A stretch of DNA of 64,000 nt, taken from Crotophaga sulcirostris. Taxonomy: Eukaryota > Chordata > Aves > Cuculiformes > Crotophagidae. The position numbers and the translations under genes were made by a program. Below the pieces are notes generated by a model that saw nothing but the letters and a program-made list of their open reading frames with translations, ran no database searches and was not told where the DNA came from. The stretch covers positions 212,634 through 276,633 of the forward strand of contig VYZB01000755.1 of the NCBI GenBank assembly GCA_013397455.1, in the 5' to 3' direction. Every line of letters starts with the position of its first letter. The stretch's first letter is position 1. Below, in pieces: positions 1 through 13,398 of the stretch.

Positions 1-3000
1 AATCTTGACTTTGCATTTCCTGAGTTCTCTTGCTGTGTGCCTCTGCCCGACGCCCTTCCACTGAGCTTTTTACTGAGTGTCTGTAACATTCATGCTAACT
101 CAGACACTGTATAAAAAACACCTCTTAGGTTCAGTCAGCTGAAAAGATTTAACAATTTTTAGAGGCAGGAATGGTTATGTATTTGGACAGGATATGCTGA
201 ACACTAGGAGGAGAACTAATGGATTAATCACAGTGTTGTGTACATAATGAGAAGGGGTTGGATGCTGCTGCCAAGTTGAGCAATAACTATTGCATTATAC
301 TAAATAACAGCTTTTTAAAGACAGCAAAAGCTAAAGAGATTCACCAGAAGCTACCTCATTTTCAGGTGATGGTTAATTTTGGTCTCAGCAAAATGCTTGT
401 TAAACAAGATTATTTTTTTAAATAAACTAGAAAAGGTTAATGGAAAAGACATCATGCAAAATGGGGTTTAAACGCACACTAAGTTAATGTGGTTTAGAGA
501 TAACTAAATGCACGTTCTAAAATATTAAATTATGTCTCTTTACCTGCTAAAACAAGAACATATATTAAAACAAATGCATCATTTAAAACAAAAAGTGGCA
601 AGTTAGAAACCAATACTACACGCTAAAGCCGATTCAAAATCAAAACATGATATGAGAGAGTCTACTTTTGTCTTTATATGATGTTCCCAAACCTGAGTCA
701 AATACATTTACAGGGCCCTTCAAGTTATTTTCCAGATTGTGCTAAATAGTTTAAATTCAGTGAAATGGTTCTGAAGAAACCATTTAGTGCTTTGTGCCCA
801 AATACAAGGATCCTACCAGATATGAAATGGACACACAGTTAGCAATAAATCCCTACTAAGGCAAAAATGCAAGCTCCACTGGTGACATAAACCCTTGTTA
901 ATAATGGACTGATGGCTGAATGCATGGGTTTCTGATCTACTAATGAGACCACGGTGCCATTTCATCAGACAAAAAAATAGAGACATAACTCAAGTTACAA
1001 CTTCATTCACAATATTATAACCTGCACATTATAGTATCGTCTATGTGCAATTTCAGATATAAAACTATAACGACTTAATACTGCATAGATGAGGGATTCT
1101 CTAGCTAAAATAGGCTTTTTTTTACTCAGTCATCAATAAAACAATGTCTGAATAAATGCTCACCATCACCTGGTTTCAAGTTCTGCAACGTGCAGTGCTC
1201 AAAAAAAAATTACACCACATTAAACGAGCATGTAATAAAAAATCCTGAAAGGTTATTTTCCACAATAAAGACAGAAATATTTGTTTGCATCTTTTCTTTC
1301 AAAAAGCGAAGCAAAGATTAAGCTGTTCCTAAAACCAAGATTAGCACTGTTCTATATTTGTCTTGACAAATCCCATAAAATTTTTTAAAATCCATTAGCC
1401 AACCCCAAAAAAGAACAGACCTCAGCTCTTCAAATGAACTGCCAAGTGTTGGAGAAGAGTAATTAAGAGGAAAAAATATATATCTATTAGAATAAGTAAA
1501 AATAGAAAGAACTTAAATTTTAGAAGCTGCAAGATACAAGTATTCAACAATTCTGACTAAGAAAACAGAACTACTATTTACTGACTGAATTAATAAAAAG
1601 CCTACACATTACCTGCAAAGAAAACAGTAAAGATTAAAATAGGTCAAATACATTTTAATGTAGTTTAACTATATGAAAAGTGAAGTCCAATTTCCCCTAA
1701 GCTAGTCTTTCAGTTTGAGCTGTGCAGCTCAAACTTGTAATTATTTCAAGAGCAAGAGAAAGCCGATCAAAATAACCAAGTACTGTGAAAGCAAGAGACT
1801 AAGAAAAGAACAAACTGTTTTCTTATCACATTCCTTACATGCTGAAATATCATCCAGTGGTTTAGCTTTTGCTAATTAAGACTGCGTATTGTACGGAAAA
1901 GAGTTTTCTGTAATAGAATCCTACAGAAATGCCCCCAGCACAAAATCTACATGCCAGGGGGTGGGAGCGAGGGGTTGAATTGCAGTGAGCAGCTTCAAAC
2001 CAACCTTGGATCTGATGGAGTCTAACAAGTAAGTGCACAAAGTAGTTCCAGTAATCTGAATATTTCTTTTGGGGCCCAAAGAGAATTTCACTTCTGATTC
2101 CAAGACTGACAAAGCAGACAATGCAAAGAGCAATTGTAAGAATTGTATACTTCTGTCTAATTTATATATAAACATCAAAAACACCAAACCACAGAAGAAA
2201 TCAAAATACTCTGAAGAAAAACATTTAATTTATGAGAACGAGTAAGTCCATGCTGTTCACATTTGGGAATAATAACATAGCACAGAATAGGGAAATGAAA
2301 TTATTACTTCCAGAGAACGCACTGTAGAAGTTAGATATCCAAGTCTGACATTTGAATCAATAATTCAGGTGATTAAGAATCATAATCCTGGAATTATCCA
2401 GATTCCAGAAGAAACTGGACATTGCGTTTTTACTGTGTCTCATTATTTATAAGCTTAGCTACACTTAACTGGCTCATGGGCCTAAAGATGGGGGTTTTTT
2501 TTGCTAACTAGAGAACAAACACTTCACAGCATAGTTCTCCAGTGAAGAGAAAAGTTGCATAAAGTAGATAATGCAAGGTTGTTTGGTGTGCTAATGGAAG
2601 TATTCTGATAGAACTAAAAACCAGAAGGAGACAAAAATGGATACAATTCATTATGTGGTCACTACTTGTGCTTTTAGCTCCATAAACTAAATCCATAGAA
2701 CAAAGGAACTCATTTATATTTTGTGGGACCCTTTTTATTAAAAATCAATCACCAATGGACTGAATGGGAACAGATGGGATGCGGCTTTAGCAGGTTCTAT
2801 ACATTAGCTGAGAGAGAAAAGAATGAAAAGACTTGGTTTCAGTCAGAGCACTAAACCAATTCAGAAACTTTACAGCACAACAGAAGAAAGAAAAGAACCT
2901 AGAATCCTCTGTTGTGTGCTAGGAAGAAGGGAAGAACAGGTTTAGTTGGAAGTTATTTGAGCTCCCAAATTCGGTAAGGGAAAAAACGATGCCCAGTAGA

Positions 3001-3925
3001 AGATATCTGGAGATAGCAAAGGTGCAGTAGAAGCATTGGATATATTTTCAGTATTTTTGTTGAGCTATAAGGATCCAATAAAGGCATCACTGAAGAATGC
3101 ATGTTGCCAAGACACGCAAGAGAAACAATGAAAAGAACTGCAGTTCCCTATCTCCAATCAGACTAAAAATTCTAGCGTCCTTTCTCCTCCTGTCCTCCTC
3201 AATGCTGTTTTAGCCTCAGCTCCTTGACAGACCAACTGTTGCCTTTCTAGAATTTGCCATTTCCATAGGATTTTGTGATATTACTACTGCAGGAAAGAGA
3301 TGACAAGACCTCTTCAAATGAGCCACAGAAATACAAAGAGCTTTGAACGAGTGCCATTTACTGGAGCAAACGTTCACAGAAGCCAAACTAAGAGCAGCCC
3401 ACTTCATGACATATCAGAATTAGGCAGCCTTCAGGCCACTTTGAGCAGATGCAAGCCAGATTATTTCATGCATGACTACAATGTTGCAGTGCATTAGAAA
3501 AAAAGCAGTAATCAAGTAATATTTTGTATAACAACAGTGAATTAAGTCACTATTAAAGTGGCAGGAAACAGAGGGAGAGAGAGAACGAGAGAGGGAGAGG
3601 AAAACAGAGAGGGAGAAAGAACTGTTAAAAAACAATGGCTGAAGTCCCATGTGGGTACCAACTTAGTCTCAAAGGTCACAGAAGATTTTTACACATTTGT
3701 TTTGCAAATAGCTTCTGCAAGTAGAAAGCACAGTTGTAACTCTCTCCCTCTCATCATCAGATTAGCATGTCCCCCTAACCGCAGCAGTGCTCTCAACCCG
3801 GCCAACTGTTCTCCTAGTACAGGTCAAAAGTTCAGTCTTTAGCTGGGGCACTGCTGCCAAACAGACCTCTTCCAGTAATGCTCACAACCCCAAAGCCAGC
3901 CTTTTCATGAAACCAATATACATAC
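1..3925 (-). other. NUMB intron after coding exon 2 (partial)
   Basis: AT-rich intronic sequence without a recognisable exon. I looked on the minus strand for the 33-nt PTB-insert exon (a KFFKGFF-type peptide) and for the following PTB exon and saw neither. Short T or A runs occur (near 1117-1125 and 1202-1210). The purine-rich tract at 3559-3622 is listed separately. No transposon end is recognisable. Confidence 0.75.
3559..3622. repeat. GA-rich low-complexity tract (CT-rich in the NUMB transcript)
   Basis: About 64 nt of imperfect GGGAGAGA/GAGAGA units with a few C interruptions, which in the sense direction of NUMB is a long polypyrimidine stretch. It begins about 300 nt downstream of the donor of coding exon 2, within the intron that should precede the alternative PTB-insert exon. 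Confidence 0.85.
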
Positions 3926-4000
3926 AGATTTCAGTCTCTTCACAGCGTCTTCGCAGATGTGCATCCCTCTGGATTCATCCACTTCGACGTGTCCCAGGTA
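3926..4000 (-). CDS. NUMB: NUMB coding exon 2 (residues 43-67, start of PTB domain)
   Basis: This 75-nt exon encodes 25 residues beginning YLGHVEVDESRG and ending AVKRLKS. It is the first strand and helix region of the NUMB phosphotyrosine-binding domain, which binds NPxY/NxxF-type motifs, phosphoinositides and partners such as LNX. Both junctions are phase 0. The acceptor is a strong pyrimidine tract ending CTCTCTCTCCTGCAG, directly followed by TAC; the donor is TCT followed by GTATGTATA. The residues continue exactly from the VK that ends coding exon 1. In the known gene this exon is followed either by a 33-nt alternative exon (an 11-residue insert in the PTB domain) or directly by the next constitutive exon. 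I found neither in 1-3925, so the gene is cut by the window edge. The final residue here is Ser, where mammalian NUMB, as I recall, has Ala. Confidence 0.96.
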
Positions 4001-7000
4001 CTGCAGGAGAGAGAGCAGGGGAGGAAAAGCTTAACAGCAGCTCCTTAAACTCTCTGGGTTTAGAAATCCAGGCACTGAATTCATGCCAGTACAGCTGAAA
4101 TGACAGACATTAACAGCACTGAGCTAGCTCTTCTTTTGAGACCTATATACGAAGGTTTGACTTTGTATTGATATGGGAATTGAAAAGTAGAATTGTATAT
4201 TCCTGATTATTCAGCATGAGCTTCAGTCACTCTTTTTGCTAGCACAGCATGAAAACCATAAGCCAATATGGAGATGACTGTGAATAAATTAGTTTTAATA
4301 GTGATAAATATATTTAGCATCAAAATCTGAATTATACTACTAAGTAAGGTACCCAAATATATTTGAGCGTTCATGTCCGAACACAAGAAATTTCAAGGTT
4401 GCAAACAGCAAACATCCTTCTTCCTCCCCGCCTTTCAATAAATCATAAACCAAAAATTGTTTATCTTCATTACAACACGAGGCTCTTAAGTGGCAGACTA
4501 TTCTAAAGATTCAACTGAAATTTGAAAGTTGAGGGTTTTTCCAAGCAAGGCAAGATGCTCCAAAAGAGGAGACTCCTCATATCATTAAACTGCATATCTA
4601 CATAAACTACATATCATTTAAGATTTAAAACTTCTTACATGGCAGAGAGCTTTAACAGTAAATCCCACTATGTGGCATTTTTTAAACACAGTAAATCTGG
4701 ATGGAATAATTCTGCAAGAATTTCACTCAAAGCAGCTGTCACCTCAGGAGAACAGCTCTATAGCACATATTTATATCAACAGTTATCATAAATGGATTTT
4801 TGGTTTTGCCATGACTCCCCTGGAAGTTCCAGAGATGCAGAAATCATGTGGTTGTGCGTATTTGTCATGGGAAAGTTTTGCATTTAGTAATTTAAAGTTT
4901 GTCAACCTCTCTTTCAAAAGGGAGGAATACAGGCAGGATCAAGGCTGAGGTTTATAGGGGACAGAAAAAAAAAAAAAAAGATATGTGCATGGAATGAGCC
5001 ATCTAGTTAGCATGACCATTAAATAAAGCATCCTATGAAATGAGGACAGCTCTCCAAGCCCCTGAGCTGTCTCCACATCTCCTTTACCCCAGCGTAGGCA
5101 AAATATTTCTAACTGAAGATCCAAACCATTCAGCCCCTGCACTTGGCAACCTGCCTTTTGCTTGGAAAAAGGAGAAATAGAGCAGGGTAAATATTGCCTC
5201 ATGTCACACTCCAAAACAGACAATCATTTTCCCCTGCGTTGCCAAACCTCTATTCAAGTCCCATGCTCCAACTTTCAGCAATCAGTCATGCCACCACTGC
5301 CAGAGACAGCAAGTTTAGCTGCAGTTTTCAATACTGTTTCAACTCCAGTGAATGGGGGCATTATTGCACATATCAAGTGCATCTACCCATACCAAAAGGG
5401 TACGAGCCACAGACCTCATTGAGCATCAATCAGTTCGGAATTATAAAAGAAATTACACTGCCACACAATACTTCTTTATGATACCAAGGACAAAAGGTGC
5501 TTTGGTTGCACTTACACTTTATGCCCTTCTTAAAAAAAAAATCTTGTTCTTCCCATTGCACCGTTTTTGCAGAAGCCAGAAGCTCATCACTATCAGTATC
5601 CCTGGCCTTGTACATTTTACAGGCAGTTTCAAAATTCTTCCTAGTTTTTTTTTTCTGGTGTGGGGCAGTGGTGTGTTAATGCTTTATAGATACCAATATA
5701 TTTTTAAGTTTCTTTCTTGTGAAAGTAACTTTCAACCGTAATCAGAATGCTGTAGTCCTTTTTTCAGCCAGGTGGCCCTTAAGCAGGTCCCCTTCCAAGT
5801 CTTCAGGTTTATTTATTTCTAAAAGCATCTTTCCAGCCAGCACACCAAGTGAATATACACGGCTCCTGTATTTAACCCGTGCTACAACAGTCATCTGACT
5901 TTTAATGGGTAGTAATCAAAGGTGTAAATATTTCAAAAAACTTGACAGAACAGCTCTGCTACACAATAAAACCATTTCTAATAGCCTCACATTTTAATCA
6001 GTAGTGTTAAATTGTAATTATCTCACTATCTAACCTTAAATTTGAAATATTAGCTCAACTTGTTAGTGCAACAACGTTTTATGAATGACATGATTTTAAA
6101 ATCTAACAGGGAAAGAAAATAGAGCTGCTAGTTAGATCAAGACATGGTCTGCTCCTTACAGCCTGAAATGGAAGTTAAACACCAGAATTCAGGACTTAAC
6201 AAAATAAACCATCGCCAAGCTCTGTTGTCCCACCACAGGAATGAGACTGAATGGAAGCCACTTTAAAAAGCAGATGCTCAAATCCCACACTTCTAAACAC
6301 AACCTTTCAGTATCTCTGAAAGGAACTTCCCTTTCAAACTAAAGAAGAAACACATCGTGAAGTGCCTGGGCAGTCGCTTGTCCCATATAACTGGAATCTC
6401 ACGCAAATCCATCACAGCACAGTACCACAAACACACTCAAGGGCTGGGACACATAAATATTGGCTGCATAAAATCAATGTGAACTGCACAAGCCATACCA
6501 TGGTGGCTGATGACTTTGTAGAACAGGAAGAAAGTGGGTACCCTGCACGTATTTGCAGAGAGCACTCCTTGTCACAAGGATGACTGAAGGTAGCATTCCT
6601 GAAGAAGGTGAGTACTTTTCCAACATCAAAGTGCACATAGCAGGAATGCAGTATTAATATTGCAAGCATTCCTACTTAATTTCCATAGCAACCAATGAAA
6701 GATAGTCATGACATCAGCAATTCTCAGCCATAAGATGCTCTGCAAGAGATTTAATCGTTATACCAGAAATTAACCACCAATGCTTTTACAGAAAGCATTG
6801 TGGGCAGAGTCCACGTACAAAGTAACATAAAATAAAAGCTCTAATCCAAATAAAATTCTTTCACGAGCCGTTGGAGAGCCCCTTCACACAAAAGATTTTT
6901 AAACAGAAGTATTGCTTATATTAACATTTTCAGGACAAAAAATATGAGATGACAGTACAGCAAGTAATGAAAAAAAAAACAACTTTCCCTCTTCACCTCT

Positions 7001-7722
7001 AGACTTTACCTTCTCTTTCACAGCTGGTGGTGTTCAGTATCCGTCTTGAGTCAAACAAAGTAATCAATGCAGGAACAAGTTAAATGGCACATAGTGAAAT
7101 GCCCTTAGAACTTGAAAAGTGCTTGAGTAACTATTCTTTTTCAACATTTTAAACTTGTTTCAACTTCATCTAAAAATGAACAACTCAAGTTACCATATCA
7201 AGTGCTTTTGGTGAAGCTGTCCTACTGCCTTCCCCCAAATATACACTATTAAAATTCCTCCTAAGAAAACATCGAGGGCTGATTTATCAGGTCAGAAACA
7301 AAAGTAGACCTACCCTCCGTGTCCTAGAATAAGAAATACTGCCTTGATCATCTTTCTTTATTTTCATTCGTTTCACAAATACTTGGCTTACTCAGTTTTC
7401 AAAGCTTCAACGTTCAACAATAGCCGGCAAACAGAGAGATCCTTCACCAGAATTCCTTCCACCTGGACAACTCACTGGAGTCAGTTTTGTTTGTTGAAGC
7501 TGGGTAAAATGCTATTACAATCTTTCTTCCAAACAGACACAGCTACACAAATCATTGGAGCTCCTTCTGTATCAGCAGATGTTCAAGTGTGCTGTTTTAT
7601 TTGCAATAACAGATTACATTCCTCAGGTTATGTTTGAAACTAGACAGACACAGGAAACGAGCTTACTGTAAGTCTTGGCCAAGGTGTCCTGTGCTTGGAA
7701 CTTGCTGCCATGGAGAGAAGTA
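4001..7722 (-). other. NUMB intron between coding exons 1 and 2, left part
   Basis: Intronic sequence flanking coding exon 2. Immediately upstream of the exon is its pyrimidine-rich acceptor tract (to about 4030). A run of 15 A lies at 4965-4979, and T-rich stretches occur near 5646-5655. Only short chance reading frames are present, with no protein similarity I can recognise. Confidence 0.7.
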
Positions 7723-8042
7723 GACAGTATCACAGTATCACAAGGTTGGAAAGGACCTCTGAGATCATCAAGTCCAACCTACAATCCAACACTAACACCA
7801 ACCCATCATCTAAACCATGGCACTGAGTGCCTCAGCCAGTCTCCTCTTAAACACCTCCAGGGTCGGTGACTCCACCACCTCCCTGGGCAGCGCATTCCAA
7901 TAGCCAATCACCCTTTCAGGGAAGAACTTTTTCCTAACATCAAGCCTAAACTTTCCCTGTTGAAGCTTGAGTCCATGTCCTCTAGTTCTGTCACTGGTCA
8001 CCTGAGAGAAGAGCCCAACCCCTGCCTGACTACAACCTCCAC
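7723..8042 (-). mobile_element. CR1 LINE 3' fragment (minus)
   Basis: On the plus strand it begins with the reverse complement of the CR1 tail, CACAGTATCACAAGGTTGG, then the 3' UTR, the stop codon at 7810-7812, and about 75 codons of the C-terminal end of the CR1 ORF2 reverse transcriptase (peptides [15 protein letters not shown] and [15 protein letters not shown], in reverse). The frame is uninterrupted up to the 5' truncation near 8042. CR1 elements are typically 5'-truncated and lack target-site duplications, as here. It lies in the NUMB sense orientation. Confidence 0.95.
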
Positions 8043-9661
8043 CATTTCCTTGGCATTTTCCTAAAGCCAGCGGCACTCCTCTTCCTTTGTGTAAGCACTA
8101 TTCTCTCTACAACAGGGGTATTATTTGTAACAGTAAGTCACCTATACTTATAAACTGGTAAAAAAATAAGAATTCTTTTTAGTATGAGGTTTATAAGTTT
8201 GACATTAAGCAATAAAGTTCAATAAGTAAATTCCAAAGCTGGAGTTCAACTGGGCAGCTACGAGTGGGGCAGTGAAGTGACGGAAATTTTATTTCCGTTT
8301 CCTACCGACAGCAGTTTCGGTGGGGATGAGACCCCAGGGATGAAAACTGACACTCACAGGTCCCAGGGAGGATCCTCCACAGGGCTCAGCAGAAGCTGTT
8401 CACCTTCCTTCTGCCTCTGCTTGAATACAGGTATCCTCCATGCATCTCCTACCAATGCAAGGGCTAGACAGGAAATTCTTGAATTTACTCTGAAACAGCA
8501 ATTCTTTTATGTGTGAATGTACAACTGTATCCATACAATTTTTATTTGTCAATACTAATACAGAAATTATTATTCAGCGGAAAGGCTAAGCCACATGATA
8601 CCAGGTACTTTGGAGCAAATCCTGTATTTCAAAAATACTACTTGCTACTCTTTCACATGGACTTTTTTCACTGATATCTTTAGTCTTCTAGTTAGAATAA
8701 GTGGAATAAAAATGCAAGTGAACTTGCAGGCTACAGGCAAAGTAGTCTTAGACACATTCAGGTCAAGAGTCTGACCACTAAAAACCATGAAAAGGACAGA
8801 ATAAAACTAATTAATTTAATCAAAGATATATGTGATTTGCACCTTCTACAACCACAAGTAGGAATCAGCTGTTAATATTCTGTTTAATACATCCAGTTGG
8901 TTAGAACCGCCAAGAATTTGCCAATGTTTGGGTTTTTTAGTTCTGTTAAGTAGAGGGAAATGACCTAGTTTTTCTGGTATAAATTTCACAGGCCAGTTAC
9001 TCTAAAGTGTGTTTGTATGAACAAAAACTACTTACCCAGAGGGACATTTGAAAAGGCATTTCAGAAAAAAAGAAGCCTTAGTATCAAATGTTTTGGTTAT
9101 TAAAACAGAACAGCTGCATGTTCTCAGTGAGGTAGTGTCTGGAGCAAGACAGTAGGTTTGGAAGTGTATGTCAATTGAACATTTTTTGCAATTATGACAT
9201 ATGAAGATTGTGTAAAAATGAATTATAGCCCTGATAAGCTCGGCTGTGATGTCTGTTAGAATAATCTACTCTGAGTAGTTTTAACTACAATGTCTCTGTT
9301 TAAGCCACTTATACTTTACATATATCTGGCACAGCTTTTCTCTCGGAGGGAAGATTCACTTGGTAGTTACTTTTCCGTTTGCTAGGACAGCAGAAGAGAA
9401 TTTGCCCCTGGAAATATATTTTTACACAGATTATCCAGCATGAAATTTAATAATAGGGCAACTCCAAGTACATTGATAGAAGCTGCAGTGTATTATGCCT
9501 CCACATCACAGAAGTTAAGAGCAATATCATTACACCCCCAATGGAACACCAAAGTCTCCTGCTAGTCACATCAGTCTAAACACAAGTTTACATCCTTTTC
9601 ATACCTTTGCTAACAGACACCCTCTGCAGACACAGTGGAGCTCCAAAAAAAAATAAAATTA
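8043..9661 (-). other. NUMB intron segment
   Basis: Unannotated intronic sequence between two CR1 copies. A slightly GC-richer stretch at about 8240-8420 contains the self-complementary-looking ACGGAAATTTTATTTCCGT at its left edge. No exon or known repeat is recognisable. Confidence 0.6.
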
Positions 9662-9793
9662 TTCACAGTATCACAGGGTTGGAAAGGACCTCTGAGATCA
9701 CTGAGTCCAACCTATAATCCAACACTGACACCAACCCAGCATCCAAACCATGGCACTGAGTGCCTCAGCCAATCTCCTCTTAAACACCTCCAA
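9662..9793 (-). mobile_element. CR1 LINE 3' fragment, short (minus)
   Basis: 132 nt of the same CR1 subfamily: tail reverse complement TTCACAGTATCACAGGGTTG, the 3' UTR, the stop codon region and about 15 codons of ORF2 ending at the 5' truncation after ACACCTCCAAG. It differs from the neighbouring copies by a handful of substitutions. Confidence 0.93.
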
Positions 9794-12700
9794 GTGTCAT
9801 TCAGACATATACTCTAGCATCCTGGCTCTTCTCTCAGTATAACTGTAGTGGATTCAAAGCAGTTTACACAGCAGACCACTGCAGGAAAAACAGTAGCCAT
9901 TCCAAAGCCCTGTTTTGAATGTGTCAGATCACCACCTCAAGTGTGGTTAGAGTTCCACCACAGTGAAGGGCTACCTGTGAATACATCCTGCACACATTAA
10001 GATGAATGAGAAAATAAGCTGTTTAAATACAACAACACAGCCACTCCAACTAGTGGAAAAACACAGACTGATAAACAACTAAAAAACCCAACAACAACAA
10101 AAAAATTGATATTGCCTAAAAGTAACAGTATGTACTCAGGATTATCACTGTCTCCAAATTTATGAACACAGCACTGGAGAGAACCAACTGTGCACCAAAT
10201 CCACTTCTGTGAATTTTAAAGCAACAACGTAACAGGAATTTTGTCAATACTTTCCACAGAGCATCTTCTCTACAGAAACAAAGGCAATTTACAGATGCAC
10301 TGAATGTGCTCAAAACCCAACAGCACACTTAAGGACTTTAATTAACAATAAAGATCAGCTGTGGATGTAGCACTGGAAAAACTTCAAGAACCACGCCCGA
10401 GGTAGAAAATTTTCCATAACATTAAGTCTGTTTGCAATACAGCATCCTCAAAGCACAATGAATGAGCAGGTACTGGTGTCCCCTAACACAATGATGCATG
10501 GAAGCAGGATGACATCCTCTTTGCAACATGACTTTCAAAGTGCTTCCACATGTTCTGCAATATCTAAAAAAAGATAAACGTGTGGTAGCATTCTACAAAC
10601 ACTCCAACTCTGAAGAAAATATAAATGCCCAAGGGCAAGAAGTGAAAAACCAAACCAATTTAACACTACTTTAAGAGAGTGACAGATCTTTCAGTCGTCA
10701 AACTTTCATGATCTTTCTCTTTTACAAGAGAAGCCAAGCGCAACCATTCCCTACTCTGCATTTGCACTCGTTTCCCCTCTCAAAAAAAGAATGTTAGAGC
10801 CTTATCTAAATAAAATAGCAAGTATTAGAAGAAACAAAGCCCTCAACACAGTTGCTACAATGTTACTTCTACATATTTTACTTTCATACAGAAAACCTTA
10901 AAGACAACTGTTAACAATTCTTGGGTCACTATACAGGTAAAATCACCATCCCTGCAGAAGTTCCGACTCCAGTCTTTCCACTCAGCTATGTTCTGAGCTC
11001 CGAAGAACCACGGCTGATGGTTTTCAGAGTGTGGATAAGGAAGACCATGAAGAATAAGGACAGGTTATCCCTCCCACTCCCAAAAGATGTTGAATTGTGG
11101 TTGAGCAGCTATACTACGTGTAGTGGATCACTCTGGAATTCCTACTTAGGGACTCAAAGAAAATTCACATGTTTCAGATTTGAACGAATTCCTATTCATT
11201 AACCACTTCTCCCACAATTTCTCAATTTATTCTGCTTCATTGAGAAGCATTCAGGAAGAAAACTAACCCTCATCAGGTATTTAAGGACATAGGAGAAAGC
11301 ATATTTTTCCTGGAACGTATGAATTTCCAAATAATACCCAAGAACGGCGTGACAGGATACTCTCCATCAATAGCACAAAGTTCTATTCTTTTTGCAAGCA
11401 AATATAGTACCACCCACTAAGCCGATGACTCTACATCTGGTTTATCTCGTTCCCTCACAATGGCATACTTCCTGTCTGTATCTACTAGACACCAGTTAAC
11501 ACCCACTTTGCATCCCAAGCCTAATAAAAATTTCCACTACTGCCCATTTCAATGCACAGTATTTTGAAAGACAAATTCTAATTGAATAAGCTGAAACACC
11601 TCAATGTCCAACTCTTCCGATTATAAGTTTTCGTCTAATTGCAAATTCTTTAAAATAGTAAGTTCACCATTCTGATCAAACTAAGAAACATATGTAAGGA
11701 TTCATTACTACAGAGTATTTTTTCCAAAGAACAAACTGAATTAATTCAGTGAATTCCAATATAAAATGGGCAATTAAAAGTAACTAAATCCCATTATGAT
11801 GACAGAATGCAAAGGCTCATCCATTTCTACGCCTCTTCAGCACAGAATAGCCCAAAACCTTTTTTTGACTTAGGGTTCATGTGCCCAGAATAGATGAATG
11901 CTTCATTTAAGTACAGGAAGCATTTGTCATTGTAGCTACAAATCCTGACTGAGAGTTTAAAAAGTCAGTCTTTAAACAGCAAGAAGTGGTTCACACCCTT
12001 TGTGTTGAGTAAAGGACTGAAAAGGCTTGAGTAAAACTAAATGTCTAGAAATTGAGTATCTTGCTTTTCAACCCACGTAATTGTGAAATTATTAAAAAAT
12101 AGCGATCTGCAAGCCAACAGTTCTCATCTCTCCTAGACAGGGTTAAGCCTTAATTTAAGTTTCAGCTCCCACAGAGCAGTTACTCACTTTCAGAGTTCTG
12201 ACAGTTCCTTTCTTCTAGCAGAAAAGTAACACAAGACAAAGACAAATAAGTAAGCAACCATAACAAACTAGAAACATTATATACACTTGAGTATATGTAA
12301 AAACATACATAAACAACTATAGTAGGGTAAAGTAGGGCATGAATCTAGTGTGAAAGTTACTTGAAATATATTGTACATCTGAACATACCCACAGCTTTAC
12401 AAAAATATCTAACAGTCCATTTCAGAAGTTCCACCTACTAACATCACCTGTTTAACTATCAGGCAGAATTATTTTAAGCATAACAGATGAAAACGAAGAG
12501 AAGGTCCTTACATGTCAGAATCATAGACTGTTTTCCCTGTGCATAGATATTTAATCTGTTAGCTTTCCTTAAGTGTCATCTTCTTACTATCTATTGTAGA
12601 GTTAGTATTAGTGTGCCTTAAGAAAGCTTTTGATTACAAGGGGAGTGCAGGCAACAAGATACCTTAAATTTCACATTTATTTTTATTTTTTTTAAGTATT

Positions 12701-13398
12701 AATTATTATTCTAAATATAAAAATAATACTGTTTCTTAAATAAAGAGAAGGAGAAATGGTGATACGAAAGAAAATATTTATAATACCCTGATAATCTGGA
12801 ATGACTTCTCAGAATGCAAAGAGGCAAATTCAGTTTCACATGCATTAATAGTCTGCAACGTACAAACACACAAAATCATAGCACAGAATACACTCTCAGA
12901 AGTCAGCAAATGCTTATAACCTCAAGCACTGGACGGAAAATCAGGTATTACTTGGCAATGTTTTCAGTTATCAAAAGGATGGAAGGATTCCTTTCCAAGC
13001 ACAACCCACTGCTTACCTTACAAGTCAAACTGTAACCCTAACTCCACTTTTAACAGAAAGAACTGAGTACCTTTCCACGCAATCCATGGCGTCTATCATT
13101 TCTGCTCTTCCAGAAAAATGAAGACAAATATGACATTACTCTTTCGCCTAGCTACATGATTTATTTCAGCTAGATAATAACGTAGGATATCTCAGACAGT
13201 GATTTTCTGAGGCATTTGTTACATGAGTCATCTGGCTTTTAAAAAAAAGCCACATCCTTTGCAATGAGAGCTGACTGTAAAATAGGTCAGTGTGTAATGA
13301 AGCATGCTTGCTGGCTTATGCTTGCCAAAAAAACCCCAAATAATAATTCATGGCAAGAGTACCTCATGGATATCCAAAAGAAAGGCAGAAACTCTTAC
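9794..13398 (-). other. NUMB intron adjoining coding exon 1
   Basis: Intronic sequence just downstream (sense) of coding exon 1. It contains an AT-rich low-complexity patch at about 12672-12732 (runs of T, ATTATT and AATAAT). I see no recognisable exon, transposon or RNA gene. Confidence 0.7.

Noticed and set aside
1..3925. The 33-nt NUMB PTB-insert exon
   Set aside because: I searched the minus strand for a KFFKGFF-type peptide with splice sites and did not find it. It should lie beyond the window.
3787..4098. Plus-strand 103-codon frame over coding exon 2
   Set aside because: It is the antisense shadow of NUMB coding exon 2 and flanking intron.
7665..7690. Similar TACTGTAAGTCTTGGC and TACTGTAAATCTTGGC words upstream of two minus CR1 copies (7665 and 18521)
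   Set aside because: The similarity covers only about 16 nt and does not continue to either CR1 boundary; chance is the simplest explanation.
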